NCBI GenBank assembly: GCA_033721955.1
Contig: JAWVZY010000020.1
Span: 1-12,191 of the forward strand
DNA: 12,191 bases
Source of the DNA: JAWVZY01 sp033721955
GTDB taxonomy: Bacteria; Patescibacteriota; Minisyncoccia; Spechtbacterales; 2-12-FULL-38-22
Direction: 5' to 3'
In this document: positions 1-7,092 of the stretch, piece by piece
Position numbering within the stretch: the first letter of the stretch is position 1
How the letters are laid out: the number at the start of each line of letters is the position of its first letter
The notes under the pieces: generated by a model
Seen by the model: only the letters and a program-made list of their open reading frames with translations
The model's database searches: none
Told to the model about the DNA's origin: nothing
Position numbers and translations under genes: made by a program

Positions 1-904
1 CTACTACTTTTTCTACTCTAACAACAGAACTACTACTGAATCTTTCAAGGTGTATTTCTTCCAGTATAAGGCCCGCTGCAAACGCGCCTACAATTGGTTC
101 TAGTCCAAGAGTGAATGCTACTCCCGACATAACCAAGGTTAAAAGAAATACAAACGATATCTCACCGGGAATATCTTTTACAAGTCGGGCTACAAATTTG
201 CTTACCAGATTTGCGAATTTTCCTCCAAACCAAAGTGCAAGAAGTACAAATGCAAAGGCCTTACCTATTAGGATAAGTACACCAGCTCCGTCAACACTTC
301 CGCTTGTGGCCATGCCCGCGACAAGCGCAAGCAAGATAAGCCCCAGTATATCATCTATAACCGCTGCTCCTTGGACTATTTTACCCTCTTCGCTTTTTGC
401 TAAGCCAAGTTCTCCAAGCACGCTTACAGACAGAGCAACAGATGTTGCTGTCATAGCGGCAGCAAGGAAAAGAATAACTGTCCAATTTCCGTCTCCAATG
501 CCAAAGGCCAGGGCAAGTCCGACACCTGCAATGATAGGCAAAATAACGCCTACAAGCGCTACAGCCATAGCTTTTCCGCCAACACGCTTCATATCATGGA
601 CACTTGAATGCATCCCTATGTGTAAAAGCAGAACTATTACGCCAAATTGAGCGAATCCTTCAATAAAGGGGTTTTCCATCATTGAGGGAAGAGCTTCAAT
701 ATGGAAGATATTTCCCAAAACAATAAGTATTGTTGCCAAAATTATACCGGCTGTAAGTTGGGCCAGTACCGGGGATTGATTCCACTTTTTTGCACCTGCT
801 ACAAATGCTAAAGCCGCAAAGAACATCAAGGCAAGCGGTAAAAGCGCGCTTCCAAAATGCAAGGCCTCTCCGCCTCCGGCCGCTGATGCTAAAATAGATA
901 TCAT
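1..904 (-). CDS. Kef-type cation:proton antiporter (CPA2 / Na_H_Exchanger family), 3' end outside window
   Basis: Inner-membrane transporter expected to exchange H+ for K+ or Na+. The first 301 residues are visible; the gene runs off the left edge. Seen in the sequence: alternating hydrophobic segments throughout; the CPA2-like stretch SPVLAQLTAGIIL at about residues 44-56; the loop GVIVLLLHIGM at 88-98; a conserved core AMTATSVALSVSVLGELG at about 150-167; the acidic pair in AAVIDDILGLILLA at 180-193 (Asp184, Asp185), the usual ion-binding region; and LGLEPIVGAFAAGLIL at 266-281. No KTN/RCK domain is in view, though it could lie in the missing part. The ATG at 904-902 is chosen because AAAGGAG (plus-strand 911-917) lies just upstream. 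It is transcribed divergently from the 1039 gene. Family assignment is firm; ion specificity cannot be read. Confidence 0.88.
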   Translation of the reverse strand, partial: MISILASAAGGGEALHFGSALLPLALMFFAALAFVAGAKKWNQSPVLAQLTAGIILATILIVLGNIFHIEALPSMMENPFIEGFAQFGVIVLLLHIGMHSSVHDMKRVGGKAMAVALVGVILPIIAGVGLALAFGIGDGNWTVILFLAAAMTATSVALSVSVLGELGLAKSEEGKIVQGAAVIDDILGLILLALVAGMATSGSVDGAGVLILIGKAFAFVLLALWFGGKFANLVSKFVARLVKDIPGEISFVFLLTLVMSGVAFTLGLEPIVGAFAAGLILEEIHLERFSSSSVVRVEKVV

Positions 905-945
905 TTATTTCTCCTTTCGGTTGCTTTTGTTTATGTGCTGCAAAC

Positions 946-974
946 TTTATCGCATAATTTGTAAAAAACTTCAA
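946..974 (-). promoter_or_regulatory. Promoter of the antiporter gene
   Basis: Read on the minus strand: TTGAAG (974-969), a 17-base spacer ending in TGc, then GATAAA (951-946), i.e. an extended -10. The ribosome binding site AAAGGAG follows at 917-911. It is arranged back to back with the promoter of the 1039 gene. Confidence 0.5.
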
Positions 975-978
975 CCCC

Positions 979-1006
979 TTTATTATTTTTTAAATTTAGT
1001 TATACT
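979..1006 (+). promoter_or_regulatory. Probable promoter of the 1039 gene
   Basis: A good -10 hexamer TATACT lies at 1001-1006. The best -35 candidate is weak (TTTATT, 979-984). The predicted transcript would have a leader of about 25 bases containing AGGAGG at 1028-1033. Confidence 0.45.
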
Positions 1007-1038
1007 ATATAACAGAACCTTACAGACAGGAGGACACA

Positions 1039-1665
1039 ATGTCATCTAAGCAAGGAGAAGATTTTTATCCGGTAGACAACTTTTTTGATAATGAGGACTT
1101 CACCGAAAAGTCACTGAGCGGCGATACCATAGAAAATATCTTGAGAAATATTTTGGAGACATACTTTATGCTTCCCAAGCTCAATGTTGATGAAGCAGTA
1201 AGAGTAGGCAAGGTAGATATTGTAGGGTGTATGAGTAGTGTTATCTTGCGCCCGGATCTGAGTATAGAGCACAAAAATACTCATTTGCTTGAAATTTATA
1301 GACCTGAAAATAGAGAAAATACAACAGATGATTTTATAGCATCATTGGCCTTTTTGCCTCCCGAAGAGCAGGAGAGAAGCGTTGTCTTTGACATTTTTTC
1401 AAACGCGGTTAAAAAAGAATTTAGAGAATTTTATCCTGATCCCGACCAGAGACCCAAGAATGTAGTTGAGAAAATAATACGTGAGACACAAAAAGAAATA
1501 GAAGCATCAGAGCAGGAAATCTTACCTGATATAGGCGAAGAATTTGAGCAGATATTAAATTTATCCGGAATGGACTTTGTTAGCGAAAGAACGGGCCTTA
1601 GGGTTCAAGCAGTTGTGGGACAATATAAAAGCCACATAGCAAAGCACTCCAAAACACCCTCGTAA
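1039..1665 (+). CDS. Unrecognised 208-aa acidic soluble protein
   Basis: I do not recognise this protein. The ATG is set by a near-perfect ribosome binding site, AGGAGG at 1028-1033, five bases upstream. It is predicted soluble: no signal peptide or membrane segment. It is rich in Glu and Asp, with mostly helical-looking sequence. The N-terminal 30 residues are acidic and probably disordered; a helical stretch with hydrophobic positions follows (ENILRNILETYFMLPKL, about residues 32-48), then VGKVDIVGCMSS (57-68). Long charged helices occupy about 100-170 (EFREFYPDPDQRPKNVVEKI and on). It is a single-gene unit with its own promoter and terminator, divergent from the antiporter; a functional link to that gene is only a possibility. 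Confidence 0.75.
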   Translation: MSSKQGEDFYPVDNFFDNEDFTEKSLSGDTIENILRNILETYFMLPKLNVDEAVRVGKVDIVGCMSSVILRPDLSIEHKNTHLLEIYRPENRENTTDDFIASLAFLPPEEQERSVVFDIFSNAVKKEFREFYPDPDQRPKNVVEKIIRETQKEIEASEQEILPDIGEEFEQILNLSGMDFVSERTGLRVQAVVGQYKSHIAKHSKTPS

Positions 1666-1679
1666 AACGGGGGTTTTTT
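1657..1679 (+). terminator. Intrinsic terminator overlapping the stop codon of the 1039 gene
   Basis: CCCTCG (1657-1662) pairs with CGGGGG (1668-1673), one G-U pair, loop TAAAA, followed by six T. The stop codon TAA (1663-1665) forms the loop, so the last sense codons are part of the stem. Confidence 0.8.
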
Positions 1680-1680
1680 A

Positions 1681-1709
1681 TTGCGCTTATTTTTTATTTC
1701 TGTTATATT
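1681..1709 (+). promoter_or_regulatory. Promoter of the IMPDH/GMPR-family gene
   Basis: TTGCGC (1681-1686), 17-base spacer ending TGt, TATATT (1704-1709): an extended -10 promoter placed directly after the previous terminator. The predicted leader is about 28 bases and contains AGGAGGT (1730-1736). Confidence 0.55.
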
Positions 1710-1743
1710 CTATACAGTTCTAAACAATTAGGAGGTAAAACTA

Positions 1744-3294
1744 ATGAGCACTATATTGCATAGTGATTGGTTGCGCAGATTACTTTATAAGATGGGTATT
1801 GAATATGTACCCACCGAACTTACTTTTGATGACATACTTGTTTATCCTCAGGAAAGATCTGAGATACCATCTCGAAGAGATGATAGGCTGACTTTGTTTA
1901 GTCAGATCTCTCCAAATATTACCCTAAAAATGCCTGTTATAGCATCTCCCATGGATACTGTTTGTGAGCATGAAATGGCTATTGCCTGTGCCCGCAATGG
2001 TGGCCTTGGGCTGATACACAGACACCTTACTATACCCGAACAGGTAAAACAGATAGAGCTTGTTAAGCGAGCTGAAAGCTTAGTTATCCCCGAACCGTAT
2101 TCGGTTTCTCCCGATACCACGCTCTCTGATGTAAAGCGTGAATCTAAAGATAAGGGTGTTGGCGGATTTCTTGTTCAAAACGATACAGGAGAACTTCTGG
2201 GCGTTATATCAGAGCACGATATTGACCTTACCCGTCTTTTAACGCAGGAAGATATTAAAACACATGAAGCTATGACGCCTCTTGAAAAGTTGATATTGGG
2301 AGATCCGGATATCAACTTGGAGCGGGCAGTTGAGCTTATGCTCAAACATAGAGTAAAGAAGATACCCTTAGTTGATTCAAGTGGCAGGGTTGCAGGCCTG
2401 GTTAGCAAGAAAAGCATATTGCGCCTTCAAAACCCTTTGGCCGTACGTGATAGCAGGGATCGCCTTGCTGTAGGTGCAGCCCTTGGACTTGATGACAGGA
2501 TGATGGAGCGTGCAGGTGCTCTTGTTGAGGCAGGAGTGGATATACTTGCTCTCTTTGTTGCCAATGGCTATCTCAAGAGGGTAGAGGAAGCTACAAGAGA
2601 TCTGAAGAGAAATTTCCCTGATACCGACCTTGCAGTTGGCAGTGTTGCCGATTACCACGGTGTAGAGCGTCTTTTTGATGCAGGAGCGGATGCCGCGTTT
2701 GTAGGTATTGGCCCCGGCTCTATATGTGAGACGCGCGAAGTTGCCGGAGTGGGCAGAGCCCAATTTACCGCGCTTCGCTTGGCACAGCGTGCCGCCCGCA
2801 AGCATGGCAAGTTCATACTTGCAGACGGTGGAGTTAGTAAACAGCACCACTTTGTAAAAGCGATATTTGCAGGCGCATCAGCAACGGTTCTTGGCAAGGT
2901 CTTTGCAGGAACTGATGAGGCGCCCCCGGAACTGAGAAGAATAGACGGCAGATGGGTTAAATATCACAGAGGTCTTGCGTCTGATGATGCAAAGCAACAA
3001 GCTGATGAGATATATGGAAAAGTTAAAGATGATGTAGACCCGGATTCAATTTGGGAATATGTCTATAAAAATGTCCATGCCGAAGGCGTTGAGAGTGGAT
3101 TTGTAGAATATACAGGTAGTGCTCAGGATGCTATACGAAGCATCACTGGGGGCCTTAGGAGTTGTATGACTTACTTAGGCACCTGGAATATTGAAGAATT
3201 CTGGCAGGCCTGCAATAGAGGCCGTTACTCACGTATAACTGATTCCGGCTCCCGCGAAGGCAAGCCACATGACCTTTTGGGCTTTACCACCTAA
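1744..3294 (+). CDS. guaB: IMP dehydrogenase / GMP reductase family protein with CBS pair
   Basis: Purine nucleotide interconversion enzyme of the IMPDH/GMPR (beta/alpha)8-barrel family; 516 aa, slightly longer than a usual bacterial IMPDH. Seen: the opening strand TFDDILVYP (27-35) and PVIASPMDTV (64-73); two CBS modules, about 115-170 and 177-228; the catalytic loop GIGPGSICETREVAGVG with Cys328 and Thr330; the nucleotide-phosphate loop LADGGV (359-364) and VLGKVFAGTDEAP (382-394). Odd points: the cofactor loop reads VANGY (272-276), as in GMP reductases, where IMPDH has an Asp-containing DTAHGHS-like stretch; GGN is replaced by VGS at 298-300; and the flap after YHRGLASDDA (407-416) has no Arg-Tyr dyad. 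The tail EGVES and REGKPHD are IMPDH-like. Family is certain; the reaction (IMP oxidation or GMP reduction) is not. Start set by AGGAGGT at 1730-1736. Confidence 0.88.
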   Translation: MSTILHSDWLRRLLYKMGIEYVPTELTFDDILVYPQERSEIPSRRDDRLTLFSQISPNITLKMPVIASPMDTVCEHEMAIACARNGGLGLIHRHLTIPEQVKQIELVKRAESLVIPEPYSVSPDTTLSDVKRESKDKGVGGFLVQNDTGELLGVISEHDIDLTRLLTQEDIKTHEAMTPLEKLILGDPDINLERAVELMLKHRVKKIPLVDSSGRVAGLVSKKSILRLQNPLAVRDSRDRLAVGAALGLDDRMMERAGALVEAGVDILALFVANGYLKRVEEATRDLKRNFPDTDLAVGSVADYHGVERLFDAGADAAFVGIGPGSICETREVAGVGRAQFTALRLAQRAARKHGKFILADGGVSKQHHFVKAIFAGASATVLGKVFAGTDEAPPELRRIDGRWVKYHRGLASDDAKQQADEIYGKVKDDVDPDSIWEYVYKNVHAEGVESGFVEYTGSAQDAIRSITGGLRSCMTYLGTWNIEEFWQACNRGRYSRITDSGSREGKPHDLLGFTT

Positions 3295-3298
3295 TACA

Positions 3299-3325
3299 AA
3301 ACCCTGTTATTTTAACAGGGTTTTT
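3299..3325 (+). terminator. Intrinsic terminator after the IMPDH/GMPR gene
   Basis: AAACCCTGTTA (3299-3309) pairs perfectly with TAACAGGGTTT (3313-3323) around a TTT loop, followed by more T. The stem begins five bases after the stop codon. Confidence 0.9.
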
Positions 3326-3367
3326 ATTTATTAAAAAATCATGCAATTTTTTAGCCATACGTCAATA

Positions 3368-3397
3368 TTGCAAAACAGTGTGGTTTATATTTATAAT
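3368..3397 (+). promoter_or_regulatory. Promoter of the 915-aa protein gene
   Basis: TTGCAA (3368-3373), 18-base spacer, perfect TATAAT (3392-3397). The predicted leader is about 60 bases and ends in the very strong ribosome binding site AAAGGAGG (3450-3457), which together suggest high expression. Confidence 0.55.
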
Positions 3398-3462
3398 ATA
3401 GGCAGTTGTTTGACATTGTGGAGAACTCTAACAAAAGCGGGACCACATGAAAGGAGGCCGCA

Positions 3463-6210
3463 ATGAGTAAAAAACGTCAAAGCATATGGAAAGAACATCC
3501 TGAGCTTGAAGATCGTTTGAAATACTATATAGCCGAAGAGGGCATTCTGGACGCAGAACATCTTGCTGATCTAATGTCTGATGAGGCAAAAGATTTCGGC
3601 ATCAAGGGTGGTATTAGTGTTCACAGTATTCACGGTAAGAAAGCGCATTTGGCCAGAACAGATAAAGCTGTAAAGGCCAGGATCAGAGAACAGGAAAAGA
3701 AAGAGCTTATTGAGGAACGCCATGCCATTAAAGAGGCCATACTTAAGGGCCGTTGGCTTGCTGTGTTGGGAATTGATCCCAATGTAGATTTTTCTCAGTA
3801 TATACCCGAAGATACAGGTGCAAGCAACCCCTTCTATATAAGGGCGAAAGACGAAAAGGCACCTAATCTCATGACCATCAACGCTCCTCTTGTAGGTTCT
3901 TTGGTGGAAGAGAATCCTGACAAGGATGTTTTCAGGAATTCATTGAAATACGCTGAACACTCAAATCTTGACGCCGTGCTTATTACCGGTGATCTAATTT
4001 ACATGCTTACGCAGAAGTGGGGCACAAAGAAACCCCGCAAGGTAAATGTTGTCGGCATTGAGCCCGATCCGAAGATAATTGAACAAACATATCCCAAAGC
4101 CGTTTTGAAGGAAAAAGGTATTGAAGAGCGTTTGCGCGATAAAGATGTTGTATTTACAACAGTTAAGGCGCGCTTGGATCTTGCAATACAGGAATTGGCG
4201 CAAGCATTCCGCCATCAAAATGGCTCCCCGATATTCTCGGGACCGGTTTATGTCATACTTGGTGAGATGGAAGATGAGATTAGCACTCATTATGCAACTG
4301 AAATGGTCAGAGTACTGGTTAGACAGGAAAAAGACCGCGCGCAAAGAGCTATTGACTTCCTTAAGCACGAAAAGCGCTACGAGGAAGACAAGAGGCGTCT
4401 TGCTAAATTGCAGGATGAGATAAGCGATTGGTATATGTATAAGCATGTGCTTGCTCTTATGAGCAACCATGATGAATCTCAGGTCAAGGAACTTTCTGAG
4501 CAGATGGTCGGCTACATTGTGAAACAGATCAATGAAGCTGTGCCGAACTGTGTTGTTGCCGGAAGGTCTGATGCCTTCTTGAATGCGGGAGACAGAAAAA
4601 TATTTGTCACTCGCGGTAAAGCAACCACTGCCTACAGAGGTACTTCAGCGGGAATCATTCGCGAAAAGACATATACTCATATCAAAAATAATCCTGGCCT
4701 AAGCATACCCGACGCCATTCTTGTCGGAGGGTTTAATCCTTATTGGACCGGATTGTACGCGTCTCATCGTATTCCTGAGCTTGCAGGAACACTGGATGAC
4801 AGGCATATGACCCATATAATCCAGCTTCCTACAGCACTGAATGCCGAAACCTACAGAGAAACACTGCGTAATTTCCCCAAAGTACAGGGTAAGATAGAAA
4901 AAGTTGCAGAAGTTTCTGACTTTCAGTCAGGAGCTACCATCTTGCGATGGTTCAAAGAGGGGAGCATTCTTGTTCCCGAAACTCTTTCGAGCGACCTTTT
5001 GAGAAATGAGGAAATTTTCAGCTCAACAGATAAACTGAAGGAAGTTATCACGGGTAACGACCGCAGGTCAAGAATGATCTATTCCAATAAGCAGGGTTGT
5101 GAGCACGCAGGAGCTAGGTTTATTACCCAGTATCCATCGCCCAATGATCCTGACGGAAGATTGGTTAAATCCCACTTCCAGGTTTGCTTTGAGGCATTTA
5201 TTAATTCAGATGCGCCCATACATATGTTCCAGAGCGATGGTGATACATTGCACTGGGCAAACTATGCTGTGCATAAGGAGGGTTATCCGGATAATCGGCT
5301 TACCCTTCCTGAATATTTGGATAAACTTATCGAATTGATGAGTAATAAGAATATAAATGCCGCAAAGCGCGAAAAGATGATAGCAACGCTCTCGTTTGAG
5401 TACGCTATATCGGAAGGTGTGCTGCAGCCTGATGGCCAGCTTGCCTTCTATCAACATCTGTTGCGCCCGGTTAAGGATTTCATATTTAATGTTATTGAAA
5501 AAGCTCGGGAGAGTGGCTTGAAAACAGTCGGCCCCCGGCTTGCTGAGGTGACTCAGGGACAGGGTAATCATAACGAGCGTAGCTTCCGACGAGGTGACGT
5601 TAATATTTCTGAGGCGGAATTTGTCCGCAGGGGAATATTGGAAGAGCTTCTGGATGGCGCTTCACCCCAAGACCACAGTCGCATTAAGGAAGCTGTAGTC
5701 GCCGCTGTATTCAGCGATGTAGGTGAGGCAAGAGGTATGTTCGGTATACCTTGTGATCAAGATAGAGAATACACAGAAGATGAGATCGTAAGCTTGGATA
5801 AAAGCGAGGGTTATTTCTACGCCCTTTATATGATGCATAAGCAAGGCACAAGCAAGACAAAGGATAATATGGCTCCTATGCTCAAGGCATTCAGGAATCG
5901 TTTGACCGAGCATCAGTATGAGGCAAATCGTTTCTCCATTAACTTGGGTGGCGATGATCATACCGGTGGTTGGGCACTCACTCGTACCGCGCTTCATGTG
6001 AAGAGCGGTTGCCAGATGGGTGGTAACTCCTTTGGACGCAAGAGCAGCTTTCCTGAACAGAATATATTTTCAGCTGTATGGGGTGTTCCGGCAGGCGGAC
6101 CTGCCTGGGGCCCTATGCGAGTTATCGTATTTGATCAACATTTTGCAAGACATTACGCAAATAAACCGTTTAAACTTCCGGTTGATGAGCTATTCATCAA
6201 TCCGGCATAA
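3463..6210 (+). CDS. Large uncharacterised protein with metallophosphoesterase-like motifs (915 aa)
   Basis: I cannot name a family with confidence. No signal peptide or membrane segment, so probably cytoplasmic. In order: a helical N-terminal segment (about 8-50, ILDAEHLADLMSDEAKDFGI) that could be a small DNA- or protein-binding domain; a charged helix (70-97); LDAVLITGDLIY (169-180), much like the second metal-binding block (GD) of calcineurin-like phosphoesterases; a charged, probably coiled-coil insertion (285-320); MFQSDGDTLHW (588-598); TQGQGNHNERSF (697-708), like the GNHD/E block; and INLGGDDHTGGW (826-837), resembling the closing His block. Spacing between blocks is far larger than in ordinary phosphoesterases and the first DxH block is not obvious, so a divergent member with big insertions is inferred, not shown. 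It is a monocistronic unit between two strong terminators, with AAAGGAGG five bases before the ATG. Confidence 0.8.
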   Translation: MSKKRQSIWKEHPELEDRLKYYIAEEGILDAEHLADLMSDEAKDFGIKGGISVHSIHGKKAHLARTDKAVKARIREQEKKELIEERHAIKEAILKGRWLAVLGIDPNVDFSQYIPEDTGASNPFYIRAKDEKAPNLMTINAPLVGSLVEENPDKDVFRNSLKYAEHSNLDAVLITGDLIYMLTQKWGTKKPRKVNVVGIEPDPKIIEQTYPKAVLKEKGIEERLRDKDVVFTTVKARLDLAIQELAQAFRHQNGSPIFSGPVYVILGEMEDEISTHYATEMVRVLVRQEKDRAQRAIDFLKHEKRYEEDKRRLAKLQDEISDWYMYKHVLALMSNHDESQVKELSEQMVGYIVKQINEAVPNCVVAGRSDAFLNAGDRKIFVTRGKATTAYRGTSAGIIREKTYTHIKNNPGLSIPDAILVGGFNPYWTGLYASHRIPELAGTLDDRHMTHIIQLPTALNAETYRETLRNFPKVQGKIEKVAEVSDFQSGATILRWFKEGSILVPETLSSDLLRNEEIFSSTDKLKEVITGNDRRSRMIYSNKQGCEHAGARFITQYPSPNDPDGRLVKSHFQVCFEAFINSDAPIHMFQSDGDTLHWANYAVHKEGYPDNRLTLPEYLDKLIELMSNKNINAAKREKMIATLSFEYAISEGVLQPDGQLAFYQHLLRPVKDFIFNVIEKARESGLKTVGPRLAEVTQGQGNHNERSFRRGDVNISEAEFVRRGILEELLDGASPQDHSRIKEAVVAAVFSDVGEARGMFGIPCDQDREYTEDEIVSLDKSEGYFYALYMMHKQGTSKTKDNMAPMLKAFRNRLTEHQYEANRFSINLGGDDHTGGWALTRTALHVKSGCQMGGNSFGRKSSFPEQNIFSAVWGVPAGGPAWGPMRVIVFDQHFARHYANKPFKLPVDELFINPA

Positions 6211-6225
6211 TTTTCCACAATACAC

Positions 6226-6257
6226 AAAGCCCTATCGAATTATCGACAGGGCTTTTT
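6226..6257 (+). terminator. Intrinsic terminator after the 915-aa protein gene
   Basis: AAAGCCCT (6226-6233) pairs with AGGGCTTT (6248-6255); an inner TCGA/TCGA helix follows after one A-C mismatch, with an ATTA loop. A run of T closes the element. Confidence 0.9.
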
Positions 6258-6260
6258 ATA

Positions 6261-6289
6261 TTGAAGATAATAGATCTTCATGGTATTAT
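6261..6289 (+). promoter_or_regulatory. Promoter of the 6331 gene with an inverted repeat in its spacer
   Basis: TTGAAG (6261-6266), 17-base spacer ending TGg, TATTAT (6284-6289): extended -10. The inverted repeat GAAGAT-aatag-ATCTTC (6263-6279) overlaps the -35 and fills most of the spacer, a position suited to a repressor or MerR-like regulator site. Confidence 0.55.
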
Positions 6290-6330
6290 CTATATCAGTT
6301 AGTTCCTTAAACTGGCGAAAGGAGTCCAAG

Positions 6331-6927
6331 TTGAAACCTGTATATTTTGCTCATGCCACAAATGCCTATAACAGGCCCATTGAAAATGCTGCTATTCGCT
6401 TTATAGCGGATAAGATAGCCGGAGGCAGGGTTGAACTGGTAGAAAATCCCAACCAGCCCCATCATCAGGTAGGGTATGATAAATACGCTCAAAGAGTAAA
6501 ACGCTCAGATAAAAACCACAAAGGAATGAATTATTTTTATGATGAGGTTTTGCCACAATGCGGAAGTTGTGTGGCAATGCCTTATTTAGACGGCAGAATA
6601 GGCCTTGGCGTTGGGGGTGAAGCGCTTTGGTTTATTGAACGCGATATGCCTACTTGGTATATGCAGCCCAAAGAGAATGTAACAGCTGAAGATATAGCTA
6701 AATTTATAGAGGATCCTCTCAGAAGCGGCCTTTTCCGTTTGCGAACTTTTAGCGATGAAGAGGTGGAAATGCTTAAAGTCGATAAAGATATCGGTTCACG
6801 CCTTCTTGTTCCGCACGAAGAGACCCGTTTGCGTAGTTGGTATATATATGGAAAAAAAGAAAGACCATATGAAGAGGCACATCTTGTATCTATGCCTGTG
6901 CCGCCTGATTTTTATCCAAACGAATAA
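6331..6927 (+). CDS. Small protein resembling the nucleoside 2-deoxyribosyltransferase fold (198 aa, TTG start)
   Basis: TTG at 6331 is chosen as start because AAAGGAG (6318-6324) lies six bases upstream; the in-frame ATG at 6280 overlaps the promoter -10 and is rejected. The N-terminus KPVYFAHATNAYNRPIENAA (2-21) looks like the opening strand and loop of the nucleoside 2-deoxyribosyltransferase-like Rossmann fold. The segment DEVLPQCGSCVAMPYLDG (71-88) followed by IGLGVGGEALWFIERDMPTW (90-109) matches the fold's pattern of a strand with small residues, then a Gly-rich turn with a conserved Glu (Glu97, a candidate catalytic residue), then a helix and strand. The C-terminal half (about 115-198) is unfamiliar. 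Substrate unknown; the assignment rests on pattern only. It is monocistronic, with its own promoter and terminator. Confidence 0.75.
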   Translation: MKPVYFAHATNAYNRPIENAAIRFIADKIAGGRVELVENPNQPHHQVGYDKYAQRVKRSDKNHKGMNYFYDEVLPQCGSCVAMPYLDGRIGLGVGGEALWFIERDMPTWYMQPKENVTAEDIAKFIEDPLRSGLFRLRTFSDEEVEMLKVDKDIGSRLLVPHEETRLRSWYIYGKKERPYEEAHLVSMPVPPDFYPNE

Positions 6928-6939
6928 ATTTGTACACCA

Positions 6940-6967
6940 AACCCTTCTTAAATTGAGAGGGGTTTTT
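6940..6967 (+). terminator. Intrinsic terminator after the 6331 gene
   Basis: AACCCTTC (6940-6947) pairs with GAGGGGTT (6957-6964), one G-U pair, nine-base loop, followed by T residues to 6967. Confidence 0.8.
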
Positions 6968-7023
6968 ATAATGTAGTTGCCTGAAGAGCCTTTTTTGGTT
7001 TTATAGCAGTTAATATTGGATTT

Positions 7024-7051
7024 TTGCCCTTGTAATAAATTATATTATAGT
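7024..7051 (+). promoter_or_regulatory. Probable promoter of the 7093 gene
   Basis: TTGCCC (7024-7029), 16-base spacer, TATAGT (7046-7051), in a very A+T-rich stretch. The predicted leader is about 35 bases and contains AGGAGGT (7081-7087). Confidence 0.4.
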
Positions 7052-7092
7052 GATATGCTGAAATTAGTTGTTTTCATTTTAGGAGGTCTAAT

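Noticed and set aside
111..650. Long plus-strand reading frame opposite the antiporter
   Set aside because: Low-complexity Ser/Thr/Pro-rich translation without start signals; it mirrors the antiporter codons on the other strand.
3410..3415. Perfect -35 hexamer TTGACA
   Set aside because: No acceptable -10 lies 16-18 bases downstream (the sequence there is ACAAAAGC-like); TTGCAA/TATAAT just upstream is the better promoter.
3447..3470. Seven-codon mini-ORF (ATG to TAA) spanning the ribosome binding site of the 915-aa protein gene
   Set aside because: It has no ribosome binding site of its own and its sequence is dictated by AAAGGAGG and the true start; chance is the likely explanation.
6280..6330. 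ATG at 6280 as start of the deoxyribosyltransferase-like protein
   Set aside because: It lies within the promoter -10 region and would put AAAGGAG inside the gene; the TTG at 6331 has correct SD spacing and begins the conserved part.
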